Position numbers and translations under genes: made by a program. The notes beneath the pieces were generated by a model, which was not told the origin of the DNA, did not search any database, and worked only from the letters and a program-made list of their open reading frames with translations. From the NCBI RefSeq assembly GCF_000315365.1, contig NZ_CAOS01000014.1:1-64000 (forward strand): a stretch of DNA of 64,000 nucleotides, given 5' to 3'. Positions 39,494 through 47,726 of the stretch are shown here, in pieces; position 1 is the first letter of the stretch, and each line of letters begins with the position of its first letter. This stretch comes from Desulforamulus hydrothermalis Lam5 = DSM 18033. Its GTDB lineage: Bacteria; Bacillota; Desulfotomaculia; Desulfotomaculales; Desulfotomaculaceae.

Positions 39494-40750
39494 TTGGGCA
39501 AGACAATTATCGAAAAAATTCTTTCCTCCCACAGCGGCCAGAACTGCCGGGCCAACGACATTGTGGTGGCCCGGGTTGATCTGGTGATGGGGCAGGACGG
39601 CACCTCTCCCTTGGCCATCCGGGCTTTTGAAAACATGAACGGCAAAGAATTGTTTGATCCGGACAGGGTTGCTCTGGTGATTGACCACAGTGCCCCCAGC
39701 CCTTTGGAGGGAGTTTCCGCCCTGCATAAACTGATGCGGCAGTTTGCCCGAGAAAAGGGCTGCCGCCTGTATGACATCGGGGACGGGGTTTGCCACCAGC
39801 TAATTCCGGAAAGCGGGCAGGTGGGTCCCGGCAGTCTGGTTATCGGCGCAGACAGCCATACCTGTACTTACGGTGCCCTTAATGCCTTTTCTACCGGCGT
39901 GGGTTCCACAGATTTGGCCGGGGCTTTGATTTCCGGCCAGATGTGGTTTAAAGTACCGGAAACCGTAAAATTTGTCTGTCAGGGTACCCTGCCGCCGGGG
40001 GTATATGCCAAGGATTTAATTCTTTATCTAATTGGCCAGGTTACCGCCGACGGCTGTACCTATATGGCAGCCGAGTATACCGGCGAGGCCATTGCCGCCC
40101 TCTCCATGGAAGGACGTTTTACAGTGGCCAACATGGCCATTGAAATGGGAGCCAAAGCCGGCCTGATGGAGGCCGACGATAAAACCCTGGCCTGGTTGAA
40201 AAACTACACAGAGCAAGAGTATACCCCGGTAACGGCCGATCCGGATGCTGTGTACCATAAAGTGTTGCAATTTGATGTAGCGGCATTGGAACCCCAGGTG
40301 GCCAAACCACACCGGGTTGATAATGTGGCGCCCATCGGGGAGGTGCAAGGCACCCCGATACAGCAGGCGGTGATCGGCACCTGCACCAACGGACGCCTGG
40401 AAGATTTACGCATTGCTGCCGCCATTCTGGAAGGGCGCAGGATTCACCCGGATGTCAGGCTGATTGTGGCGCCGGCTTCCCGTAAGGTTTATCTGGATGC
40501 CATGGCGGAGGGACTGATTCAAAAGCTGGTGGCAGCGGGTGCGGCAGTGGTGACCCCCGGCTGCGGTCCCTGTGTGGGCACCCATAACGGCGTGCCGTCG
40601 GACGGCGAAAATGTCATATCCACCGCCAACCGCAACTTTAAAGGCCGCATGGGCAACAGCAAGGCAGACATTTACCTGGCCTCACCGGCAACCGTGGCGG
40701 CGTCCGCTTTGACCGGCGTGATCAGCGATCCCCGGGAGTTTATCAAATAA
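39494..40750 (+). CDS. Aconitase/homoaconitase/isopropylmalate dehydratase family, large subunit
   Basis: The 418 residues fit the two-subunit LeuC2/HacA-type [4Fe-4S] hydro-lyase. Cluster cysteines are seen in IGADSHTCTYGALN (~118), IGTCTNGRLEDLR (~296) and TPGCGPCVGTHNG (~356-359). VIDHSAPSP holds the active-site histidine. It starts at TTG 39494, one base after the upstream stop, so translation is coupled. The substrate is not fixed by sequence; the neighbours suggest citrate/isocitrate, with homocitrate or isopropylmalate as alternatives. Confidence 0.85.
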   Translation: MGKTIIEKILSSHSGQNCRANDIVVARVDLVMGQDGTSPLAIRAFENMNGKELFDPDRVALVIDHSAPSPLEGVSALHKLMRQFAREKGCRLYDIGDGVCHQLIPESGQVGPGSLVIGADSHTCTYGALNAFSTGVGSTDLAGALISGQMWFKVPETVKFVCQGTLPPGVYAKDLILYLIGQVTADGCTYMAAEYTGEAIAALSMEGRFTVANMAIEMGAKAGLMEADDKTLAWLKNYTEQEYTPVTADPDAVYHKVLQFDVAALEPQVAKPHRVDNVAPIGEVQGTPIQQAVIGTCTNGRLEDLRIAAAILEGRRIHPDVRLIVAPASRKVYLDAMAEGLIQKLVAAGAAVVTPGCGPCVGTHNGVPSDGENVISTANRNFKGRMGNSKADIYLASPATVAASALTGVISDPREFIK

Positions 40751-40785
40751 ATTCAGGTAAAACTTTTTATAAAGCAGGTGAAGCC

Positions 40786-41286
40786 ATGAAATTTAGCGGA
40801 AAAGCCCACAAATTCGGCAATGATGTTAATACCGATTACATCATCTCAGGCAAGTATAAATTTAAAACCCTGGATATGAACGAGCTGGCTAAACATGTGA
40901 TGGAAGATTTGGATCCGGATTTTTACAGCAAGGTGGCACCCGGCGATTTTATTGTGGCCGGCAGTAATTTTGGCTGTGGCTCTTCCCGGGAACAGGCCCC
41001 GCTGGCCATCAAACACGCTCATATCAGTGCGGTACTGGCCAAGTCCTTCGCCCGGATATTTTACCGCAATGCCATTAATACCGGTCTGCCGGTGCTGGAG
41101 TGCGACACCGATCTCATTGAGGCAGGCGATATCCTGGATGTGGATCTGGCCGGCGGCTATATCATTAACCGCACCAAAGATATTCGCCTGGCTGTTAAAC
41201 CGTTGCCCCAGGTGATGATTAAGATTTTAAACGACGGGGGGCTGGCGCCGCACTTTCGTAAATACGGCGGTTTTAATTTTGACTAG
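40786..41286 (+). CDS. Aconitase/homoaconitase/isopropylmalate dehydratase family, small subunit
   Basis: The 166-residue swivel subunit partners the preceding protein. It carries KFGNDVNTDYIISGKY, GSNFGCGSSREQAPLAIK (residues ~58-75, phosphate/carboxylate loop) and SFARIFYRNAINTGLPVLE. The YIISGKY segment in the specificity loop resembles archaeal LeuD/HacB-like proteins. ATG 40786 follows AGCAGGTGA. Confidence 0.86.
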   Translation: MKFSGKAHKFGNDVNTDYIISGKYKFKTLDMNELAKHVMEDLDPDFYSKVAPGDFIVAGSNFGCGSSREQAPLAIKHAHISAVLAKSFARIFYRNAINTGLPVLECDTDLIEAGDILDVDLAGGYIINRTKDIRLAVKPLPQVMIKILNDGGLAPHFRKYGGFNFD

Positions 41287-41298
41287 GAGTGGTCAAGG

Positions 41299-42306
41299 GT
41301 GTATAAAGTAACACTGATCCCCGGCGATGGCATCGGCCCTGAGATAACCGCCGCCGCCAGGCAGGTGATTGAAGCCACCGGTGTAAATATCCGGTGGGAG
41401 GTTGTGGAAGCCGGAGCGGCAGCCCTTGATCGTTACGGCAAACCTTTGCCGGATCATGTGCTGGACGCCATTCGCCGCAATAAAGTGGCCCTGAAGGGCC
41501 CGGTCACCACACCGGTGGGGCAGGGGTTCCGCAGCGTTAACGTAACCCTGCGGCAGGAATTGGATTTGTTCGCTAACCTGCGCCCGGCCAGGAATATTCC
41601 CAATGTTCCCAGCCGTTACCAGGGCGTTGACCTGCTGGTGGTGCGGGAAAATACCGAGGACCTGTATGCCGGTGTAGAGCACCGGGTAGGCAAGGATGCG
41701 GCAGAAAGCATCAAGATAATTACCCGGGAAGCATCCCGGCGGATTGCCCGGTTTGCTTTTGAAACGGCCCGCCGGCAGGGCAGAAAAAAAGTTACCGCAG
41801 TCCACAAGGCCAATATAATGAAGCTGAGCGACGGGCTTTTTTTAGAAAGTGTCCGCTCGGTGGCAGAAACCTACCCGGATATTGCTTATGAAGAAATGAT
41901 TGTGGACGCCATGTGCATGAAACTGGTGCAGGAACCGGAAAATTACGATGTGCTGGTACTGCCCAACCTGTACGGAGATATTGTTTCGGATTTATGCGCC
42001 GGTTTGGTGGGCGGCTTGGGTGTGGCCCCGGGCGCCAACATCGGCCTTGACTGTGCGGTGTTTGAAGCGGTGCATGGCAGCGCGCCGCAAATAGCGGGAC
42101 AAAACATCGCCAATCCCCTGGCCGTTATCCTGTCCGGCGTGATGATGCTGCGCCATCTGGGCGAACAGCAATGTGCCGCCTTAATTGAGGAGGCTGTCCG
42201 GGAAGTGCTGGCGGAAGGCCGGCATTTAACGGCCGATTTAGGCGGGTCCGCCACCACCGGCCAGATGGCGGAAGCAATCAGCCGGCGCATATACGACAAA
42301 AGATAA
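41299..42306 (+). CDS. icd: Isocitrate dehydrogenase (NAD-type) of the IDH/IPMDH family
   Basis: A beta-decarboxylating dehydrogenase of 335 residues: [87 protein letters not shown] and [16 protein letters not shown]. The decisive residues are Ser79, Asn81 and Arg85, with the same S-x-N-x3-R spacing as Ser113/Asn115/Arg119 of E. coli isocitrate dehydrogenase. Isopropylmalate and homoisocitrate enzymes do not have this pattern. The product would then be 2-oxoglutarate. GTG 41299 follows AGGAGTGG. NAD use is inferred from the compact family. Confidence 0.82.
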   Translation: MYKVTLIPGDGIGPEITAAARQVIEATGVNIRWEVVEAGAAALDRYGKPLPDHVLDAIRRNKVALKGPVTTPVGQGFRSVNVTLRQELDLFANLRPARNIPNVPSRYQGVDLLVVRENTEDLYAGVEHRVGKDAAESIKIITREASRRIARFAFETARRQGRKKVTAVHKANIMKLSDGLFLESVRSVAETYPDIAYEEMIVDAMCMKLVQEPENYDVLVLPNLYGDIVSDLCAGLVGGLGVAPGANIGLDCAVFEAVHGSAPQIAGQNIANPLAVILSGVMMLRHLGEQQCAALIEEAVREVLAEGRHLTADLGGSATTGQMAEAISRRIYDKR

Positions 42307-42326
42307 AGCCACCCACCGGTGGCTTT
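42305..42326 (+). repeat. Left copy of the terminator-hairpin direct repeat flanking element E
   Basis: A 22-bp hairpin, AAAGCCACC-CACC-GGTGGCTTT, starts at the stop codon of the dehydrogenase gene. It is repeated exactly at 42442-42463. Element E occupies the space between, with no extra base on either side. Confidence 0.88.
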
Positions 42327-42441
42327 CAGACTGTAGACAAAGGTTGTAAAACAAAGTGAGGTGGTTTTATGATCCCCTGTCGGTGCGTAGACCGGAGCCA
42401 AAGGGGATCATAAAGCACCGCTAAGGTTTGTCGACACTCTG
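42327..42441 (+). repeat. Terminator-associated palindromic element, copy E (short form, intact ends)
   Basis: A 115-bp element with the clearest boundaries. The 5' tip CAGACTGTAGACAAA (42327-42341) and 3' tip TTTGTCGACACTCTG (42427-42441) are inverted repeats with two mismatches. The core stem is GGTGGTTTTATGATCCCC with GGGGATCATAAAGCACC. Between them, CGGT-GCGTAG-ACCG forms a small hairpin. Compared with copy A it lacks exactly the sequence between two CTGTCGG repeats. It is flanked by exact 22-bp hairpin repeats. Confidence 0.9.
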
Positions 42442-42466
42442 AAAGCCACCCACCGGTGGCTTTTTA
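42442..42466 (+). terminator. Terminator (right hairpin copy) between icd and the convergent TRIC gene
   Basis: AAAGCCACC-CACC-GGTGGCTTT is followed by TT. The hairpin also starts with AAA, so it can act on both strands, which suits its position between convergent genes. Confidence 0.8.
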
Positions 42467-43084
42467 TGTTTCCGGCCCGGAGTAAGGTGCTTTAATGAAA
42501 TTCCATCGATAACGAATGGCCAGCAACCGCAGAGTAAAAATAAACCCGGTGGTTAAAAGCAACAACATGTCGGCAGCCATATTTTGCCGCCATAAAAACA
42601 GATACAAGATGCCTCCCGCCACACATGTCACGGCATAAAAATCCCGTGTCAGCACCGAAGGGATTTGGCCTGACAGCACATCGCGGATAATGCCTCCCAT
42701 TACCGCCGTGATAACCCCCAGCATAACCGCGCCGGGTCCGCTGATACCGGCCGTCAGGGCTTTCGACAGGCCGATGCAGACAAAGGTGCCCAAACCCAGG
42801 GCATCCACAATTAAAATGATCGAGTTAATTTTAAACAAAGTTTTATAAAATAAAAAAGTGCAAACTGCGCCGGCCAGAGATACATAGAGATAAACCGGCT
42901 GGGTAAGGATAAAAACCGGCGTGCTGCCTAACAAAATATCCCTGGTGGTGCCGCCGCCGATGGCAGTAACCAGGGCCAGTACCACGACACCAAATAAATC
43001 CATTTCCTTCTTGACAGCGGTCAGTGCCCCTGAGAGGGCAAAGGCAAAGGTGCCCAACAAGTCAAGCAAATAAAGAACGCTCAT
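42464..43084 (-). CDS. TRIC/UPF0126 family membrane protein (YadS-like)
   Basis: A 206-residue membrane protein with two homologous halves of three helices plus a seventh. The family glycine motifs are seen in AIGGGTTRDILLG and VMGGIIRDVLSGQIPSVL. Bacterial members form trimeric cation channels; the physiological ion is unsure. I chose the ATG at 43084, with AAAGGTGG upstream on the minus strand, over an in-frame start 13 codons earlier that lacks a ribosome binding site. It is convergent with the icd gene. Confidence 0.85.
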   Translation of the reverse strand: MSVLYLLDLLGTFAFALSGALTAVKKEMDLFGVVVLALVTAIGGGTTRDILLGSTPVFILTQPVYLYVSLAGAVCTFLFYKTLFKINSIILIVDALGLGTFVCIGLSKALTAGISGPGAVMLGVITAVMGGIIRDVLSGQIPSVLTRDFYAVTCVAGGILYLFLWRQNMAADMLLLLTTGFIFTLRLLAIRYRWNFIKAPYSGPET

Positions 43085-43283
43085 GCTTCTACCACCTTTT
43101 GCTGGTTTTATAGCATACACCATTCTACCAGCAAAAATTTATTTTTCAATCATCAAATGCCTGTTAAAAATTAACGCAAAAATGGCTGTAGCTGTGCAAA
43201 CCCATAATATTTACCTCCTATAATTAGCCCGGTGCTTTCAGATAATAATGATGAACCCCAATGCAAAAAAAGGAGGTGTATGC

Positions 43284-43673
43284 ATGGCTAACCGAACCAA
43301 TTTTGGTGAACCGACCATGGGTGCCTATCGTTTAAAAGAGATGCATGATGCCCAATATCCCGGCGGTGTGGTGGTGGATCCCACTCCCATAACGGCCGGG
43401 CAGGATGTGGTAGTTTTCTATAACGGGCTGTTAGCCCAAAGCGGGGCGCAGGAAGTTTACCTGCACTGCGGCTTTGGCCGGGATGATCGCTGGCATGCCA
43501 TTCAGGACATGAGAATGGCCCGAACCGGCTACGGCTTTGTTAAATCAGTAACCATGCCGGACACGCATACTCAGTTTAATTTCTGTTTTCATGACAATGC
43601 CATGAACTGGGATAATAACTCCGGTAAAGATTGGAGCTTCCAGGTGCATAACGGGACTATGAACGGTCATTAA
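43284..43673 (+). CDS. Stand-alone starch/alpha-glucan-binding domain (CBM25/53-like)
   Basis: The 129 residues form one beta-sandwich domain. VVFYNGLLAQSGAQEVYLHC, GFGRDDRWHAIQDMRM, VTMPDTHTQFNFCFHD and NWDNNSGKDWSFQV follow the pattern of CBM25/53, where the WD/NN..W residues contact alpha-glucan. There is no signal peptide and no catalytic domain, so it should be cytoplasmic. ATG 43284 sits behind AAAAGGAGGTG. It is followed by a terminator and then a GT4 glucosyltransferase. An adaptor or polymer-surface protein for intracellular glucan is plausible. Confidence 0.72.
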   Translation: MANRTNFGEPTMGAYRLKEMHDAQYPGGVVVDPTPITAGQDVVVFYNGLLAQSGAQEVYLHCGFGRDDRWHAIQDMRMARTGYGFVKSVTMPDTHTQFNFCFHDNAMNWDNNSGKDWSFQVHNGTMNGH

Positions 43674-43681
43674 ATGTTTGG

Positions 43682-43708
43682 CCTGCCGATCAAACGGCAG
43701 GTTTTTTT
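43682..43708 (+). terminator. Terminator after the CBM protein gene
   Basis: CCTGCCG-ATCAAA-CGGCAGG (43682-43701) is followed by TTTTTTT, 8 bp past the stop codon. Confidence 0.88.
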
Positions 43709-43806
43709 ATTTGCCCGGCAGGGGGCCGGGACATAATCATAAAAAGCGGCAAAATGGTAAATACTAACTGAGTGCAGACAATAAACAAGAGGGGTGGATA
43801 AAAAAA

Positions 43807-44997
43807 TTGCAGGTCATGGTATTTTCCTGGGAGTATCCACCGCTTAATGTGGGCGGATTGGCACAGCATGTTTATGATCTTACCGTTACCATGGCCAAAC
43901 AGGGCGATGCCGTTCATGTTATTACCCGCGGCCAGCCAGGCATGCCGGAATACGAAGAAGTTAAAGGCGTCCATGTCTACCGGGTGCAACCCTTCCGGGT
44001 TTCCTCCACCGATTTTGTTACCTGGGTCATGCAGTTAAACATGGCCATGCTTGAGCGAGCTTTACCGCTAACCGGAAAACTGAATGCGGTGGAGATTATT
44101 CATGCCCATGACTGGCTGGTGGCCTATGCGGCCAGGGTATGCAAGCATGCTTATAAAATTCCCCTGATTGCTACCATCCACGCCACTGAGTGGGGGCGGC
44201 ATAACGGCTTGCATAACGATGTACAGCGACATATCAGCGATATTGAGTGGTGGCTTACCTATGAATCCTGGCGGGTGATCTGCTGCAGTTATTATATGCA
44301 GGAACAGCTGAAACACATCTTCCAGCTGCCGGATGATAAATTGAGGATCATACCCAACGGTGTTAACCCGGCAAACTTTCGGTGGGATGAGCCGCCCGGT
44401 CCAAGGGTGAAAAGAGAACACTATGCTTCCCCCGAGGAAAAAATAGTTTATTATGTGGGCAGGTTGGTACCGGAAAAAGGTGTGCAGGTATTGCTGGAGG
44501 CCATTCCCAAAGTGCTGCAGTACTGTCCCCGGACCAAATTTATCATAGCCGGTACGGGGTCCTTTGAAGGAGAACTTAAATATCGAGCTGCCTGCCTGGG
44601 ATTGAACAACCGGGTTTATTTCACCGGTTATGTGGATGATATTACCCGCAACTGTTTATATCATTATGCCGATGTAGCTGTCATACCCAGTTTATATGAA
44701 CCCTTTGGCATTGTGGTCCTGGAAGCCATGGCTGCCCGTACCCCGGTGGTGGTATCAGACACCGGTGGGTTAAGTGAAATAATTGAACACGGCGTTAACG
44801 GCCTTAAGGCCTATACCGGTAATGCCAACTCCCTGGCTGACTGCATCCTGCACTGCCTGCTGGATCCGGCGGCCGCCGGGCAATTGCAGGAACGGGCTTA
44901 CCGTGATGTGATTGAAAAATATAACTGGGATACCATTGCCCGGCAAACCAAAAAAGTTTATCGGGAAGTTATTGAAGCAAACCGGCAGGCCTGGTAA
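43807..44997 (+). CDS. GT4-family glycosyltransferase, glycogen-synthase-like
   Basis: The 396 residues have a GT-B fold. The N-terminal half begins VMVFSWEYPPLNVGGLAQHV, the glycine-rich acceptor/donor loop seen in glycogen-synthase-like GT4 proteins, and has HAHDWLVAYAARV. The C-terminal half has LRIIPNGVNPANF, YYVGRLVPEKGVQVLLEA and the E-x7-E motif in EPFGIVVLEAMAARTPVVVSD. TTG 43807 follows AGAGGGGTGG. Together with the CBM, GH57 and DUF4912 genes it points to alpha-1,4-glucan synthesis. Donor nucleotide and acceptor are not readable. Confidence 0.83.
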   Translation: MQVMVFSWEYPPLNVGGLAQHVYDLTVTMAKQGDAVHVITRGQPGMPEYEEVKGVHVYRVQPFRVSSTDFVTWVMQLNMAMLERALPLTGKLNAVEIIHAHDWLVAYAARVCKHAYKIPLIATIHATEWGRHNGLHNDVQRHISDIEWWLTYESWRVICCSYYMQEQLKHIFQLPDDKLRIIPNGVNPANFRWDEPPGPRVKREHYASPEEKIVYYVGRLVPEKGVQVLLEAIPKVLQYCPRTKFIIAGTGSFEGELKYRAACLGLNNRVYFTGYVDDITRNCLYHYADVAVIPSLYEPFGIVVLEAMAARTPVVVSDTGGLSEIIEHGVNGLKAYTGNANSLADCILHCLLDPAAAGQLQERAYRDVIEKYNWDTIARQTKKVYREVIEANRQAW

Positions 44998-45118
44998 AAC
45001 CTTTTTGGCCGGGTGGTACGATTATCTGCACACATAGGCAATTAAAGAAGTATTTAAGACCCGCGGTAAAATTAGCAACACCCTAAAACTGGTCATATCA
45101 CACAAGGAGTGATGTTGT

Positions 45119-47572
45119 TTGAAAGCCATTATCATGGCCGGCGGCGAAGGAACCCGGCTGCGTCCGTTAACCTGCGGCCGCCCCAAACCAATGATGCCGG
45201 TGGTTAATCGGCCCATGATGGAGCATATTGTTGCCTTGTTAAAAAAGCATGGGATTCAGGAGATTGGTGTCACACTGCAATACCTGCCGGAGGCTATCCG
45301 GGGTTACTTTGGCCATGGCGGAGATTTTGGCGTGCATATGCGTTACTACGTGGAAGAAGTCCCTCTGGGTACGGCCGGCAGTGTAAAAAATGCCCAAGAA
45401 TTTTTGGATGAAACCTTTGTGGTAATCAGCGGGGACGCTTTAACCGATCTGGATTTAACCCAAGCCCTGGAGTTTCACCGGCAAAAGGGTGCGATTGCTA
45501 CCCTGGTTTTAACGCCGGTGGCCATACCCCTGGAATATGGGGTGGTAATTACTGACCGGGACGGCAGGATTACGCAATTTTTAGAAAAGCCCGGCTGGGG
45601 CGAAGTGTTCAGCGATACTGTCAATACCGGCATTTACATACTGGAGCCGGAGGTCTTGAATTTTTTCGCAGCTGGTCAAAAGTTTGATTTCAGCAAAGAT
45701 TTATTCCCCCTTCTCTTAAAAAACAAGCAACCGTTATTTGGCGTGTCACTCACCGGCTACTGGTGCGATATCGGCAATTTGCAGCAGTATGTGCAGGCCC
45801 ATCACGATTGCTTAACCGGCAAGGTTGCCGTATCTATACCCGGCACACAAGTTGCCCCGGGTATCTGGGTGGGACAGAACAGCGATATCCACCCTGCCGC
45901 CACCCTCAACGGGCCGCTGTTAATCGGCGACAACTGCCGGGTGGGCGCCGGCGCAGTAATTGACGCCTATACAGCGTTGGGCAGCGGCTGTATTGTACAG
46001 GAACAGGCTACCGTAAAACGCAGCGTTTTATGGGACAATATCTTTCTGGGAGCCAGGTCAGCGGTTCGCGGAGCGGTCATTGGCAGCCAGGTAAAAATAA
46101 ATGCCAATGCTTCTGTGTATGAAGGCTCGGTGGTGGGCAGCCGGTCAGTAATTAAGGAAAGGGCGCTGGTCAAGCCCGATGTCAAACTGTGGCCGGGCAA
46201 AGTGGTGGAAAGCGGTGCTACGGTGGCCGGCAGCCTGGTCTGGGGAACCGGCCAACCCAGTCATTTGTTTGGCGTGGCCGGGGTTAGCGGCCTGGCCAAT
46301 ATTGATATTACGCCGGAGTTTGCCGGCCGCTTGGGAGCCGCCTTGGGCAGCACACTGGCTGTCGGCCGGCGGGTTGGGGTTTCCGGTGACGGCCGGGCAG
46401 CCAGCCACATGATTAAACAAGCCCTGCTGTGCGGCCTGCAGTCTGCCGGTATACAGGTAATTGATTTTGGCGCAGGTATTATGCCGATGCACCGGTATGC
46501 AGTAAAAAATTACGGCTGCCAGGGCGGTATTCATGTACAAATTAATGCACGGCAGCCTGATAAAATAAACTTGATTTTTACCGATGCAAAGGGCGGCAAC
46601 ATTTCCCGCAGTCAAGAGCGCAAGATTGAAAACACGCTGGCCCGGGAAGATTTCCGGCGGGTAGAAGCTAAAAACCTGCTGCCGGTTATGACGGTGCAGG
46701 ATACGGCAGATACCTATCTTAACAATTTGCTTAGCAACATTAACGAGGCAATTTTAAGGCAGGCCGGCTTTCATTTAGTATTGCAGTATGACCGCAGCCA
46801 CCTGGAACCTTATGTAACCAGAGCCCTGACTGCTTTAGGCATCACGTTCGATGTGTACGAAGCGGCAGCCGACAGCCGGCCTGACAGCAGCCGGTTGCAG
46901 CGGCAGTTGGCAGCCGCCGTAACCGGCAAGGGCGGCACAGCCGGGGCCATGCTTGAACCAGGCGGGGATCAACTGATTCTGGTGGACGGCGGGGGCAGGG
47001 TAATCAGTGAAGAAATGCTGACTGCGTTGATTTCTTTAATTATACTTAAAGAACAGGCCGGGCCGGTAATTGTGCCGGTAACAGCACCCGGTGCCATTGA
47101 TGAACTGGCCAGCCGTTATCAGGGCATGGTAGTGCGTACCAAAACCTCTCAACAGGATTTTCTTGACAAGCTTATCAACTATCATCTCCAGAGCGGCGGC
47201 GCGGTGTGGCATCATTTTATGAATTTTGATGCCTTGCTGGCCCTGCTCAAAATATTGGAGTTTTGCGCCCGGGAGAACGTCACCCTGGCCCAGCTGGTGG
47301 AAGAAATACCCGGCTTCTTTATAAATAAAAAAGAAGTGGCGGTACCCTGGGAAGCCAAAGGGAGAGTTATTCGACGGCTGATTGAAGAACCGGGCGGCCG
47401 GCTGGAATTACTGGACGGGGTAAAGGTTTATCACCCGCAGGGCTGGGCCCTGGTGTTACCGGACCCGGAGGAACCTGTTTGCCGCATCTTCAGCGAGGGT
47501 GCCACCATGGAAATCGCGGAGGAGTTGACTGCCTTTTACAGCGATAAAATAAGGCAAATTACCGCCAATTAA
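45119..47572 (+). CDS. Sugar-phosphate nucleotidyltransferase fused to a degenerate phosphohexomutase
   Basis: The 817 residues have three parts. Residues 1-~230 are a nucleotidyltransferase ([30 protein letters not shown]). Residues ~245-375 are left-handed beta-helix hexapeptide repeats. Residues ~385-817 are a phosphomannomutase-like region. The mutase active site looks lost: the TASHNP phosphoserine loop is replaced by NARQPDKIN after GGIHVQI, and the DGDxDR metal loop by [11 protein letters not shown]. The protein is therefore probably a nucleotidyltransferase with a regulatory or structural mutase domain. Such proteins are usually labelled mannose-1-phosphate guanylyltransferase; the true sugar is unknown. 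TTG 45119 follows AAGGAGTG. Confidence 0.82.
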   Translation: MKAIIMAGGEGTRLRPLTCGRPKPMMPVVNRPMMEHIVALLKKHGIQEIGVTLQYLPEAIRGYFGHGGDFGVHMRYYVEEVPLGTAGSVKNAQEFLDETFVVISGDALTDLDLTQALEFHRQKGAIATLVLTPVAIPLEYGVVITDRDGRITQFLEKPGWGEVFSDTVNTGIYILEPEVLNFFAAGQKFDFSKDLFPLLLKNKQPLFGVSLTGYWCDIGNLQQYVQAHHDCLTGKVAVSIPGTQVAPGIWVGQNSDIHPAATLNGPLLIGDNCRVGAGAVIDAYTALGSGCIVQEQATVKRSVLWDNIFLGARSAVRGAVIGSQVKINANASVYEGSVVGSRSVIKERALVKPDVKLWPGKVVESGATVAGSLVWGTGQPSHLFGVAGVSGLANIDITPEFAGRLGAALGSTLAVGRRVGVSGDGRAASHMIKQALLCGLQSAGIQVIDFGAGIMPMHRYAVKNYGCQGGIHVQINARQPDKINLIFTDAKGGNISRSQERKIENTLAREDFRRVEAKNLLPVMTVQDTADTYLNNLLSNINEAILRQAGFHLVLQYDRSHLEPYVTRALTALGITFDVYEAAADSRPDSSRLQRQLAAAVTGKGGTAGAMLEPGGDQLILVDGGGRVISEEMLTALISLIILKEQAGPVIVPVTAPGAIDELASRYQGMVVRTKTSQQDFLDKLINYHLQSGGAVWHHFMNFDALLALLKILEFCARENVTLAQLVEEIPGFFINKKEVAVPWEAKGRVIRRLIEEPGGRLELLDGVKVYHPQGWALVLPDPEEPVCRIFSEGATMEIAEELTAFYSDKIRQITAN

Positions 47573-47605
47573 ATGTCAGCGGTCAAGCCCGGACGCTTCA
47601 GCAAC

Positions 47606-47640
47606 CTGAGCTGCGGCAGGGTAATACCTCCGCAGCTCAG
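47606..47640 (+). other. Strong hairpin without T tract between two genes
   Basis: CTGAGCTGCGG (47606-47616) pairs perfectly with CCGCAGCTCAG (47630-47640) over 11 bp with a 13-base loop. No T run follows (GCCACAGG), so a simple intrinsic terminator is unlikely. It could be an mRNA-stability structure or protein-binding site. Confidence 0.5.
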
Positions 47641-47726
47641 GCCACAGGCAGTTTGCCTAAAACAAGGAATCAGTTAGTTAATGTCGAACTATGTACATCA
47701 AGTCACAACCCAAGGGGTGAGCAGCT

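Noticed and set aside
38359-42306. Lysine (alpha-aminoadipate) or coenzyme B-type homocitrate pathway
   Set aside because: The terminal dehydrogenase has the isocitrate Ser/Asn/Arg pattern, and no lysine or other 2-oxoadipate-using gene is adjacent. Not fully excluded, hence kept as an alternative.
42464-43123. Longer N-terminus for the TRIC-family protein
   Set aside because: The extra 13 residues are charged, upstream of the first helix, and lack a ribosome binding site. ATG 43084 has AAAGGTGG.
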